From Paralithodes platypus (Eukaryota > Arthropoda > Malacostraca > Decapoda > Lithodidae), in NCBI GenBank assembly GCA_032716605.1, contig CM064518.1, positions 41,515,131 to 41,579,130 of the forward strand: DNA of 64,000 nucleotides. Direction: 5' to 3'. The position numbers and the translations under genes were made by a program. A model generated the notes under the pieces. The model did no database searches, was not told the origin of the DNA, and saw only the letters and a list, made by a program, of their open reading frames with translations. Positions 1 through 9,730 of this stretch are shown here, one piece after another. The number at the start of each line of letters is the position of its first letter. Position 1 is the first letter of the stretch.

Positions 1-183
1 AGGGTGAGAGTGGGGGAAATTGGCGGAATGGGAATAAGTGTGTGGTATTGGGGATGAGTGAGTAGGAGTGTGTTAAGAGTGGGTGCGAGTGGGTTGGAGT
101 ATGTAAGAGTGGGCGGGAGTGTGTTAAGAGTGTGTGAGAGTGGACAAGAGAGGGTGGAAGTGGGCGGGAGTGGGCGATAGAAG
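1..183. repeat. degenerate G-rich GAGTGTG/GAGTGGG tandem repeat
   Basis: Variations of a roughly 10-base G/T/A motif (GAGTGGGCGG, GAGTGTGTTAA, GAGTGGGTGC) run from the first base to about 183. The array probably continues beyond the window's left edge. No coding potential is visible. Confidence 0.7.
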
Positions 184-1339
184 AAGTACTAACCAGCCCC
201 TCTCCCCCACCACAAAAACCCGCCCAGCCAGTTATCCCAAGACACCTGTGCCAGCTAAGGTAGGGGAGCGGACTTACTTCTCACCTTCAACCTTTATGTA
301 GCAGGGTGTGGTTCATTAATAGCAGTCGTGGTAACATTCTAACATTCTGGAGTAAGAGACAAACTAAGAATAAATGTGTTGATTCAGTTGTAAGAGAAGG
401 AAACTAGCAAATACTATGCATAGTATCACATACCATTTGTAAAGCTCAGGTATAATTATATAGGCTACGATTATGCAACAAACACATACATTAAATATAT
501 CTTTCAAACACACACCCACACACTAAATCTATCTTCCAAACACACACACACACACACATATGTATGCAGCTAAATATAAACACAATTCTCAAGCCAGATT
601 GTTTCTCTTCTCCTTTGCACTATTACATTGTTTTCTTCCCTTTCGTTCACTCTCCGGGACGCTGGCCACCCCCTTTCATTTTCACCTCATTTCCTTATCT
701 TTCCTCCTCCCTATTCACCTCCCCTATCTGCTCACTTCCTCTCGCTGCCCCACCTCATTTTCGTATCACTTCCGACATTTTCGACACACACACATTTTCT
801 AATCATCTTTCTTAATACAACCGGCGCTTTTGCTTCAGTACTTGTTTCAGTTTTATGTTATCTGATGTTTTTTCACCTATGCCTATAACATTTGTGCGTA
901 CATTATAGCTACCAATATCCTCCTTGATCTGACAGTGGTTAATATTTAAAGTCTTCTCTCTTTTCTTTAACTTTCTCCGTTATACTGCTTTCACTTTCAT
1001 TCATTTGTAATTTTCCTCTTTCCTCTTAATAATTCCTGTCTACTGTATATAACTAACTTTCTTTCCTGTCGCATTGCTTAAGCTGAAATAGTATCTAAAC
1101 CGGATAACATAGTCTATTGTTCTCATAATGCATAACACGTACTTTTTAAATGCTTTGCCGTACGTAAAATGTACGGCTAAAGGTATTACAAATTACTCTT
1201 TAAAGTATGCCTATATATTATAGGTAGTTTTTATGTATTTATCTTTTCAGCTGTTCCAGATTTTTCTCATTGCAATTTTGCCTCCCCATTCTCGCCTAGG
1301 TTATTATCACAATCTCCCACCACTTGCTTCTCCTGCAAT

Positions 1340-1343
<4 letters not shown>
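184..1343. other. no gene recognised
   Basis: AT-rich sequence with a short (CA)n run at about 541-558 and a pyrimidine-rich stretch at 600-830. Short open frames there are composition artefacts (Ser/Phe/Leu-rich) with no domain. I see nothing else. Confidence 0.6.

Positions 1344-1408
<65 letters not shown>
1344..1408. repeat. (TC)n microsatellite
   Basis: Nearly perfect TC dinucleotide run of about 64 bases, directly followed by a homopyrimidine-rich minisatellite region. Confidence 0.95.
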
Positions 1409-1410
<2 letters not shown>

Positions 1411-1469
1411 TTTCTTATCAGCGGGTCGTTCTTCACATCTTTATCTTTATCTTTGGCCAACTCTTCCGG

Positions 1470-2330
1470 CTCCTATCATCCCCTTCCCCATTTTCTCTCC
1501 TATCATTCCCATCTGTTCTCCCATTATCCCCATCCTGTTTCCTATCATTCCATTCCCAATGTTGTCTCCTATTATCCCAATTTCTTCTCCTATCAGCCCA
1601 ATCCCCATCTTGTCTCCTATCACCGTCATCCCCATTTGCTGTCCTATTATCCCATTTCTCATCCCGTCTGCTATCACTCTCATACCCATCTTCTGTCCTG
1701 TCATCCCCTTCCCCATTTTCTCTCCTATCATCCCCATCTTTACTCCCATCACTCCTACCCTCCCTCCAATCCTCATGTAGTCTCCTATTATTCTCGTTCC
1801 TATCTTCTGTCCTATCACCCCTTCCCTATATTTTCTCCTATCATCCCTATATTTTCTCCTATCATCCCTATATTTTCTCCTATCATCCCTATATTTTCTC
1901 CTATCATCCCTATATTTTCTCCTATCATCCCTATATTTTCTCCTATCATCCCTATACTTTCTCCTATCATCCCTATATTTTCTCCTATCATCCCTATACT
2001 TTCTCCTATCATCCCTATATTGTCTCCTATCATCCCTATATTTTCTCCTATCATCCCTATATTTTCTCCTATCATCCCTATACTTTCTCCTATCATCCCT
2101 ATATTGTCTCCTATCATCCCTATATTTTCTCCTATCATCCCTATATTTTCTCCTATCATCCCTATATTTTCTCCTATCATCCCTATACTTTCTCCTATCA
2201 TCCCTATCCTCCCTCCTATCATCCCAATCCCAATCTAGTCTCCTATCATCCTCGTTCCCATCTTCTGTCCTATCGTCCCCTTCCCCATCTTCGCTCCTTT
2301 CGTTACCGGTATATATGCCACACCATCCCA
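1470..2330. repeat. 21-bp pyrimidine-rich minisatellite
   Basis: The core (about 1828-2213) is about 18 near-identical 21-bp units of the type TATTTTCTCCTATCATCCC plus TA. The flanks (1470-1827 and 2214-2330) hold more diverged units with CCTATCATCCC and CCCATCTTGTCTCC motifs. Because 21 is divisible by three, frames stay open on both strands (IPIFSPI or MIGENIG style repeats). The 295-399 residue open frames here are repeat artefacts, not genes. Unit homogeneity falls from centre to edges, as in an array growing from within. Confidence 0.92.
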
Positions 2331-2727
2331 TCATTCCTTTGTTTGTCTTTCAGGGCAAACATTTTCCCTTCCTTTCTGCCCGCCTATTTAGAGCTTTTTG
2401 TTGGGAGAATTCGGGCATCTTTGCTTACCTGATAGTCATGATGTATACCTCGCATGAGTTTTTGCCTACCTATATACTTTTACTATGGTATTAATAATAT
2501 TTTATGACTGACCGCTTCCATGTTGAGTGATTATCAGAAACACAGTTGGGTAGTCAATTATTTAAATAACAATGATCGTATCCAGTACGCACCAAACTCG
2601 ATTTTGTTAATGCCAGGAAGTGTACCAGTGAATAGCAAACCAAGTATAATGACAACCGTGGCAATACATAATTTGACCAACTGTGCACGAAAGCATAGAA
2701 TGCAAGGTATATATACTTCACCGACAC

Positions 2728-2941
2728 TTAACCCCTTCAGTACCATCGATATCCTTTTTATTTGATTCTGGCTACTACTAATCAATGTTTTCTAGTTTAG
2801 GAAAGATTTCTAGCAATTATAAGGCTTCGAACTATCTCAATCAACCCTTTCAACTACCACAGATCCTTCCTAAGATTTATATAATCGTCTAAATATAGCA
2901 AGAATAAAATACAACAAACGTCACTGGTACGGAAAATGAAA
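2728..2941. mobile_element. family B foldback MITE, copy 1
   Basis: Begins TTAACCCCTTCAGTACC. It has the family core (CTGGCTACTACTA on the left, ATCGTCTAAATATAGCAAG on the right, CTTCGAACTATCTCA in the loop) and ends near CGTCACTGGTACGG. Left and right arms are imperfect inverted copies. The right terminal GGGGTTAA is degraded. There is no coding capacity. TTAA at the left border fits a piggyBac-type TTAA target, but that class is inferred. Confidence 0.8.
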
Positions 2942-2960
2942 GAACAGACAATAATAATTG

Positions 2961-3183
2961 ATGTCCTCCCTCCAGATGCCCGTGCCTGTGGTCCCTTCGT
3001 CTGTGTCTCCTTCGGGCGGAGCTGCTCCTCAATACTCTGACAGGCCAATCCAATCAGCCATTATCGAGGGCTTGGAAGACACTGGGTGGCGCCCCTGGAG
3101 ACACTCGGAGTACCGCCCTGTTTGTTGCCATACACGGGCGGGATGGGGGGCGTGGAGGAGAGACGGAAGGTGTTGGGTGGTGC

Positions 3184-3222
<39 letters not shown>
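2961..3222. other. GC-rich island ending in a 37-base T run
   Basis: A GC-rich stretch (2961-3185), unlike the AT-rich surroundings, is followed by T37 at 3186-3222. It begins about 20 bases after a family B end. A GC-rich body beside a homopolymer suggests a retroposed fragment, but I recognise no promoter boxes, protein motif or target duplication. Short open frames on both strands match nothing I know. Confidence 0.4.
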
Positions 3223-3226
<4 letters not shown>

Positions 3227-3559
3227 AGAGATGAAAATATTGAAGATGAATAGTTGATTCCTCTAAGACCTTGTAATCCATAACAGGGAAAATATTATAC
3301 TCTAGCAAAATATAAACAATTAATATTGCAGAGTGCAGAACACCAACACGCTAAAAATGCAATTTACTCAGTTTTAAAGTGCTATGCCAAAAATGTATCC
3401 CCATTTTGAGGGAAATTCGTTCCACATAGAAAATTATATTATATGTGAACACAATTTCACATACAGTATACTGATAAGCCTCTTCAGTTCTAATTTCCAG
3501 CTGTGGTAACATGTTGAATTAATCGTTCTCAGTTATGTTGCTAACGTTCTGATTTTGTA

Positions 3560-3757
3560 GCTAGTATATGGGAACGCTTTTTACACTTAATTCTAGCCAA
3601 CATTAGGCGATTTTACCCAGCTTTGAAAATCCCTCTAGTAATCAAAGGGGGAAAGTATATCTTAATTATCCTTCTGACTTCCAAAATTGAGTAAGCTCAT
3701 CTAAATATAACCAGAATAAGAAAAAAAAACAAAAAACGCGTCATCGAATACAGACAG
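3560..3757. mobile_element. family B MITE, diverged copy
   Basis: Weakly conserved copy: TTCTAGCCAACATTAGGCGA on the left and CATCTAAATATAACCAGAAT on the right match the two arms of family B, followed by a GCGTCAT terminus. Internal sequence is heavily diverged and ends are approximate. Confidence 0.5.
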
Positions 3758-3780
3758 GAATCACCTTTACCAACGACTCG

Positions 3781-4002
3781 AGTGTAGTGTATTTTCCAGC
3801 TGATGGCAAATTGAATCCCTTAGCATATGATTTCTTGATACTTAGTGGACAAATATGATGCTACTATGTCTGTGCGTCATATTATTGCCAAGTTTTCATA
3901 ATTAGCAACATATTTCGCTACAAAATCATGGTAATAGCAGCGTAGTAATCAGGATGGAGGTAACAATTTACCATCAGCTGGAAAAAAAAAAAAAAAAAAA
4001 AA
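3781..4002. mobile_element. family D inverted-repeat element, copy 1
   Basis: TTTTCCAGCTGATGGCAAAT at the left pairs with ATTTACCATCAGCTGGAAAA at the right. The internal part is shared with copies at 57.1 and 59.1 kb (GTCATATTATTGCC, AATCAGGATGG). The right end runs into a poly-A tract (about 3982-4002). No open frame. Confidence 0.75.
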
Positions 4003-4239
4003 TACACAACAACGAACAACAACAACAACAACAACAGAGTACACCAAGGCAACACAACTACCAACACCAACCAGCTAGCAAGGGACCAAATCAAGGCCGC
4101 TCTGTTAGCTTCATTTAGCAGGGCCTGTCTAGTTCGTTACCTTAATTAACGTTGTATATAGCATCACCTCGCTGCTGGGAGGTCACATGGAATAGTGCTA
4201 CGCTTTGGAGGAACGCTTGCCTTTCGGTCTATCTCCCAT

Positions 4240-4880
4240 TTTCTCGAAAGTATAGCAAGTATAGCAAGTCTCGGTGTAACATTAACTACTAACTTGAGCT
4301 GGACACATTATGTTAGAAGCATTGCTAAGAATGCCTCTAAAAAACTGGGACTCCTATACAGAGTTCGAGAATTCTTCACTGACGAGCAGTTGGCCGTAAT
4401 ATATGTCATGTGCATTGAGGCAGTTGGACAAAATTCAAAATAAAGCTATTAGATTAATCAATAACCCTGCAATCACACAGGACCTTCCTACATTATCCAT
4501 ACGAAGAAACGTTGCATCCCTTGCATTATTCTACAGATATTTTCACAGCAATTGTTCCGAGGAACTTCTTCAATTGTGCCGCCTCTCCACATCTTTCCCC
4601 GTAGAACTAGGGCAGCTGAGAGCGCCCATGAATTTACACTTTCTCCTCCACAATGCAGAACTTCTGCTTATCAAAATTCATTTATCCTTAGAACTACTAC
4701 TCTTTGGAATTCACTTCCCTCGAGTTGCTTTCCACAAACTTACAATCTACAAAAGTTTAAATCCAGTTGTTACAAACATTTTATGAATGGAGGATTCCTT
4801 TAGGCACATGGACCTTTTTGTTTTATCTGTGTGTTTCCTTCCTCCGTTCATTGTCTCTTTAAAAAAAAAAAAAAAAAAAG
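4240..4880 (+). pseudogene. LINE reverse-transcriptase C-terminal relic
   Basis: Three reading frames must be combined to follow the protein. One gives LGVTLTTNLSWTHYVRSIAK and KKLGLLYRVREFF (after the RT palm). Another gives LDKIQNKAIRLINNP and SIRRNVASLALFYRYF. A third gives TTTLWNSLPSSCFP and YNLQKFKSSCYKHF at the C-terminus. This is the standard tail of jockey/CR1-type non-LTR elements. The segment expected after IY is missing, so there is a small deletion plus at least two frameshifts. The 3' end is marked by an A-run at about 4861-4879, giving the + orientation. The element is 5'-truncated near 4240, with no palm or endonuclease upstream. It is a dead copy. Confidence 0.85.
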
Positions 4881-5060
4881 TAAAAAAGTAATAAGAGGTG
4901 AAGACAATCAATTAATGGTTAGTGATATACAGCAAAAAATCATTATATTCCAAACATTGATGTTTATTATATGAGCTTTTTCGGTTCGTTTCTCTCTTTG
5001 AAAGCATATTATTTGATTCTTGTTGCTTTACAAATGTAAATTATCTTTAATTCCCCACCC

Positions 5061-5084
5061 CCTCTCTCTCTCTCTCTCTCTCTG

Positions 5085-5157
<73 letters not shown>
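5061..5157. repeat. compound (TC)n-(TA)n microsatellite
   Basis: TC run at about 5061-5083, a short TGTATAA junction, then (TA)n to about 5157. Confidence 0.95.
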
Positions 5158-5161
<4 letters not shown>

Positions 5162-5254
5162 ACCATAGCACAACATTCTAGTAAGCATAACCACTTTCGT
5201 GCCAGCACCTTCCCTGCCATACCACCCGAGGGAATTTGGTCCTCTAAATGCTAA

Positions 5255-5370
5255 TCTGCCCCAGTCGCCACCACAGCCTTAATATACTGTACACCCCCTC
5301 CCCTCCCCTCCCCCCAACACAGCCTGATATACAGTACACCCCCACCCACCACCATAGCTTTATATAACAC
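5255..5370. repeat. degenerate C-rich tandem units with TACTGTACAC
   Basis: Three imperfect units share (C)CACAGCCT, TATAYWGTACACCCCC and a C-rich spacer (near 5268, 5318 and 5350). Short and diverged. Confidence 0.45.
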
Positions 5371-5416
5371 TCACTATCAACACCATCGACAGGTCACAGG
5401 GCCAAGGAGTGCTTGA

Positions 5417-6205
5417 CCCCTTCAGCACCATGGCCCCTTTTTTACCTTGGATTCTGGATTCTATTAGATGAGTGTATGCATTTTAAAAAGAACCTACAGT
5501 ATGTTACTAAGAGGGTTTATTGAGATCGTAATTACCCATTTGAGTAGCTTAGGTAGATTATAAACTAAAGAACGTCGTCTAATGGTAACCAGAATATGAT
5601 GATAATTGCGTAATTGTCAGTAACAGGGGAGGTGTGGTGGAGTGGTCTTGCCACTGGCCTGGTAATCCAAAGGTCCCGGGTTCAAATCCCGATGTATCAA
5701 TGGGAAGATATTATTGGGATGGAATTTGTGCTGTACCTAGTATCAGTGCATTACCACAAAGCCCACCGAAACGTCAATAAAATACCCTCATTGTTCCCTG
5801 ATTAAATAGCACTGTATGAATATTCCCATATTCAAAATATGCTATAGGGGTGCAATGCCTGGTGAGTTATCTGCTCAACAGGTGGCGTTGTGTGTGTGTA
5901 AAGTGTGAGAGTCCGAGTGTAGGGGGTGAGACAGTGAAGCATGGGAACGAGGTGGCTTCAGAGATGGGGTCGTTTCGGGCCATGAGTGAGCACCGTGCCT
6001 CATGTGAAGGCAAGATGGCAGGTGCTCGTTGTACTCTACGTGCTTCACATGTCTCACTCCCTAGACTGGAACAAGACCTCACGGGCTTCACTGTTCATTG
6101 TAAAGCGGTGAATGTTAAGGCTCTCAGCCTATGCCCGAGAGGAAGTAAGTTGGAATGTAGAAAAAAAAAAAAAAAAAAAAAAAAAATGGTGGTGAAGGGG
6201 TTAAG
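5417..6205. mobile_element. family B MITE, copy 2, interrupted by SINE A
   Basis: The left end TTGACCCCTTCAGCACCATG (from 5417) pairs with ATGGTGGTGAAGGGGTTAA (6187-6205). The two halves are separated by a complete SINE A insertion (5625-6186). The left part keeps CGTCGTCTAATGGTAACCAG before the insertion point. Removing the SINE restores a family B element of about 227 bp. I could not define a target duplication at the SINE borders by eye. Confidence 0.75.
5625..6186 (+). mobile_element. SINE A, copy 1 (tRNA-derived)
   Basis: The head resembles a tRNA: an A-box-like GTGGTGGAGTGGTC and a B-box GGTTCAAATCC about 45 bases later. It is followed by a conserved ~480 bp body (GGAATTTGTGCTGTACCTAG ... 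GAGAGGAAGTAAGTTGGAAT) and an A-run of 26 at 6161-6186. A copy at 34112 is nearly identical along its whole length; differences are scattered single bases and 1-base indels. At about 535 bp without the tail it is long for a SINE. Open frames across the body are accidental. Confidence 0.85.
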
Positions 6206-6857
6206 GCCGAATCACACCGGCGAGTTTTTATTCAACGTTTTTTCTCTGCTACTCCGGTCTGGAAGCTTTGGAATTAAAGTTACATAAGGATTCAGATAAC
6301 TACAACAATCTAGTGTCATTCTAGTTGCCGGTATCGTTTGCGAAAAAGCTTCGAACTGCTGCCAGAAACTAAGAACATCGATCGACTGTCGCCGGAAAAA
6401 GTGCTCTTGTTAACTCAACTTACACAAAAATATAATTATATCTACATGTGGGAGTTCCGATTAAAAGCTCAATTTCCCTAACCACCCCCAAGAAAACCAC
6501 CAGCAACTTTAACAACAACAGCTTACACATGTGCTAGTAATTAATATGGTAGGCCTACTTTTATATATAGATATTGCAAGCTTTTCAAACTACTTTTTCT
6601 CGGCAACCTTTTGCTGTGAGCCAGGTTTTCCTTTTAAGTTCATTCTACCACGACACTTATTCCAGCATTAATTCGCAAGGCATAACAGTTAACATAGCAT
6701 TTTTATATTTACTAATCAAACCGTATTTATTTTTCTAGTCTACAATCAGCGTTGGCTACCAAAATTGAAACCACTTGGGTTGTTTTTCAGTTTTCCGTTT
6801 CTATTAAATCGAATGGCTGCAGAGAGCGTAGGACGAAGAAGCACTCACAAACAACCG
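6206..6857. other. no gene recognised
   Basis: Unique AT-rich sequence between the nested B/SINE A block and a family C element. No motif or open frame of note. Confidence 0.5.
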
Positions 6858-7237
6858 TTAAGGGGGCCCACCTCGTATGTTTTTGTTCTCGCTCTCCTTC
6901 TCTCTCTGGCTTGTATCCATTAGGCCCCATTCAGCTTACTGTTTTAAGACGTTTATCCTCATCCAGGTGTCGAATTCATCCTGTTGAGCGATAGCGAGCC
7001 AGCATTGTATGGAGAAATCCGGCTTCGCTGGAGACATTTTTCTATCGAAAAATTTACAAATTTAGCTTGCTGTCAAAACAAAAAAATATATATGCTGGTT
7101 CGCTACCGCTCGTCAGGAAAATATTGACACCTGGATGGGGGTAAACGTCTTAAAATAGTAGGCTGAATGGGGCCGAATGGATACAAGCCAAAGAGAGAGG
7201 GAGAGAAAGATAAAACAAGCGAGGTGAGCTCCCTTAA
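6858..7237. mobile_element. family C hairpin element, copy 1
   Basis: Bordered by TTAA on both sides (6858-6861, 7234-7237). The arms, each about 150 bases, are inverted copies: TTAAGGGGGCCCACCTCG at left, GCGAGGTGAGCTCCCTTAA at right. Each arm contains a polypyrimidine block, GGCCCCATTCAGC, GTTTTAAGACGTTTA, CATCCAGGTGTCGA and the core GGCGAGCGATAGCGAGCC. The centre holds TTTCTATCGAAAAATTTACA. Non-coding. Unlike copies 2-4, I see no long duplication of flanking host sequence. Confidence 0.88.
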
Positions 7238-7379
7238 ATCAACGACGAGCCGCAAGATTTTTCCGGAGGCGTGACGCTAATGTGTTGATTCCGATCATTT
7301 CCAAGACTCACTCGTTGGAATTCAATAACTTGGGAACACATTTATAATCACTTAACAGTCCACTTATTTTAAATTTAGA

Positions 7380-8180
7380 GGATATTGATTTGTCTTTCCG
7401 ATTATAAGCAAACTTGTCCTAACCAGAAATAGGCAAAATTACCAAATTCAAAAACTAAACATAATATATAGCAAGAGTCTATTTTTGGGTGATTAGCTCT
7501 TAACATGTCATATTTCACATATCTCCAACAGATATATGCAAATATTCTAGGAAGATTTAGCTTAACAAGAAATAGGCCATATTACTCAAGCTTAGAACAT
7601 AAGCAAGAGCAAATTATATAATTGAATTTGTCGAATTTCCATTTATAGCAATACAATTACAGCTATAAGTCGGAGATTATATTCCTGTCATAAATAGGCC
7701 AACTTAGCAAATAGTAAGGATTTGAAAATATATAAAGTTGTTTACTTTAAATATGGCTCACGTTAAAATTATCTCCTGATAAAATTTCACCTAATTGAAA
7801 ACATCTGAACAAAACTTTAAGTTTCCCAAAACAATAGAAATCTTAATTTTGGTTAATAGACTTCTACCAACTTATATCATTACACTTACATATACAAATT
7901 TGGCAATCTACAAAAAAAACTAATCCTTACTGATCAATAAGCCAATTTTATCGAACAATGCAGCGTAATAATTAAGTAAGTAGATAGTATCACATAATTA
8001 GATGGGCGACCTGATGAAAACATGTCCAAATTATTAAACCATACTCCCCCCCCCCCCCTAAACAATAGAATGTTATAATTGGGCAGGCCGACTTTCAATT
8101 TACACTCCCGAACTTCAGAACCTACGTCTAATCCTAACCAGATACTCTTAACAATTACAAGCATTACAACTCAAAAAATT
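7380..8180. repeat. degenerate AT-rich tandem repeat, period about 120-150 bp
   Basis: A phrase like CCTAACCAGAAATAGGCAAA recurs in decayed form: near 7417, 7567 (AACAAGAAATAGGCCATA), 7690 (TCATAAATAGGCCAACTTAG), 7925 (TGATCAATAAGCCAATTTTA) and 8133 (ATCCTAACCAGATAC). Between the phrases lie AT-rich stretches of similar length. Best read as an old, decayed satellite-like array. A C13 run sits at about 8046. Confidence 0.45.
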
Positions 8181-8339
8181 ACAGAAACCTATTGAGCAAC
8201 TGACTGATTTATGTTGTATTCAAATATAGTTTTATAATGTAGAAAGACACTAAACTATAGTAATATTAAGCCAAATTAGCACATTTTAGCGCTAAAACTA
8301 TAACGGAATCTCATATTAAGCCGATCGACGACCAATCAA

Positions 8340-9284
8340 TCTTGTTTCACGTAACCCGTACTTAATCCCAGAGACGTATCAGCCCCCGTCCGCTTGTTTT
8401 CTCCGGGCAAACAGTCTCACCTCGGGGACGGTCATTAAGCCCCATTTGTTAGGTGATCCCGGGTATATATTACACTGTTTTCCTTGATGGTTGGCGTGTC
8501 CCTGGTTGTTATAGTACCCCTTGCGATCATCCTTCACAGGGATTTTGCTTTTCATTGGTCAGAGTTTTATGGAGCAAACTTGTTCTTTTCAAAATCGTTC
8601 TCCGTTTATTCTCTTTAATTTGGCGTAGGGATGTGGCGACCCCATCGCCCGTCACTTTTGTGGCGCAGATAGCCCCTGGAGGTTGGGACTGGGAATCCCA
8701 CCTCCAGAATTTACTCCTACTAAGGGATCAGCAAGCCTTTTCTTGCTAATCCTCTCTACCCCTTTAAAGGTGTGAGGGTTTAGCTACTGATTGATTTATC
8801 CTGTTTTTTCCTCTAACGTACTGTACGAGTGTTTGCCTTTCTTTTGTTTATATATGTATATAGCTTGCCTTTCTACAGTATATATTTGTTATCTTACTTC
8901 TTCGATAATCAAACTCAAAACAACATTAGCTGTAGTCTGAACTTAACTAAACACACAGCGTGAAAACAAAACTATTACAGTATTATATAAACCTATAAGG
9001 TACTGGTATGTAAAATATAAAACAAAAAAAACAGATTAAATACACAATTACAATTAAAATAATAATAATATAAATATTATATTCACGGCACTTCGAATAA
9101 CAATATATTTTTAATATAAAATTATATTCTACTCTAAGCCAACCATTTAAACTAGGAATACTAAAAGAACAGTAAATTCAGACCCCTATGAACAAATCTA
9201 TCATTGATATTCTAAGTAACCAACTACTACTACTTTTACTAATACTAAATATAATATTAATCCTTTTCTCAGAACCCTAACACA
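8340..9284. other. unassigned, no gene recognised
   Basis: 8370-8780 is less AT-rich and looks like older inserted sequence; it contains a short inverted pair, TGGAGGTTGGGA and TCCCACCTCCA, near 8680-8705. I recognise no terminal repeats or protein. 8900-9284 is AT-rich with nothing notable. Confidence 0.4.
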
Positions 9285-9730
9285 TCACGCTATCTATCTA
9301 TTGCCGGACGTCTTGATCCCCGAAGGGGCAGGACCAAACGAATCGCCCCCATGCACCTCTGTCCCAAGTCAGTTGACGCCCCTCCTCCCATCCAGCACCA
9401 CTTTCACGCATATACTGTACTTCTTAACTTCATCCTTCCACCTCTCTCTCGGTTTACCTCTCCCTCTTTGTCCTGACACCTCACTCTTGTACATTCTCTT
9501 AGTCATTATCTCGCTTCTCAAACGTTCCAAATGGCCGAACCATCTCAAGGTGTTCCTTTTCACACTTTCCAGCACATACATCCACACCACACTGCTCTCG
9601 TACTTCCTCAATCGTCTGTCTATCCCTCCATGTAACATCACGCTAACATTACTATATTCACGCTTACACTCACAATATTCTCCTAACTATTCGTTTGCCT
9701 ACATTCACCCATTTTCCAGAGCCACCCCTT
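9285..9730 (-). pseudogene. LINE (RTE-like) C-terminal relic
   Basis: On the minus strand the frame at 9641-9369 reads KRNTLRWFGHLERLRSEIMT, then KRMYKSEVSGQRGRGKPRER and WKDEV. This matches the basic tail downstream of the RT domain in a common arthropod LINE group (consensus-like RWFGHxERM...TKRxYxSEVxGxRGRGRPRxRW). A stop after GRRGVN interrupts a tail that continues in the same frame as LGTEVHGGDSFGPAPSGIKT. The 3' side ends in (GATA)-like TAGATAGATAG at about 9288-9300, like the short tandem tails of RTE-type elements. No RT palm or endonuclease remains, so the copy is 5'-truncated and dead. Confidence 0.75.

Noticed and set aside
1827..2213. Possible CRISPR-like regular array
   Set aside because: Head-to-tail minisatellite without unique spacers, in a eukaryotic genome.
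1233..2432. 399-residue and 295-residue open frames on opposite strands
   Set aside because: Both are translations of the 21-bp minisatellite and the TC run; the unit length keeps every frame open.
5850..6287. 145-residue frame, with a similar 116-residue frame at 34302-34652
   Set aside because: Lies wholly inside SINE A copies and runs into the poly-A tail (poly-Lys). Similarity between the two reflects the SINE, with no sign of coding constraint.
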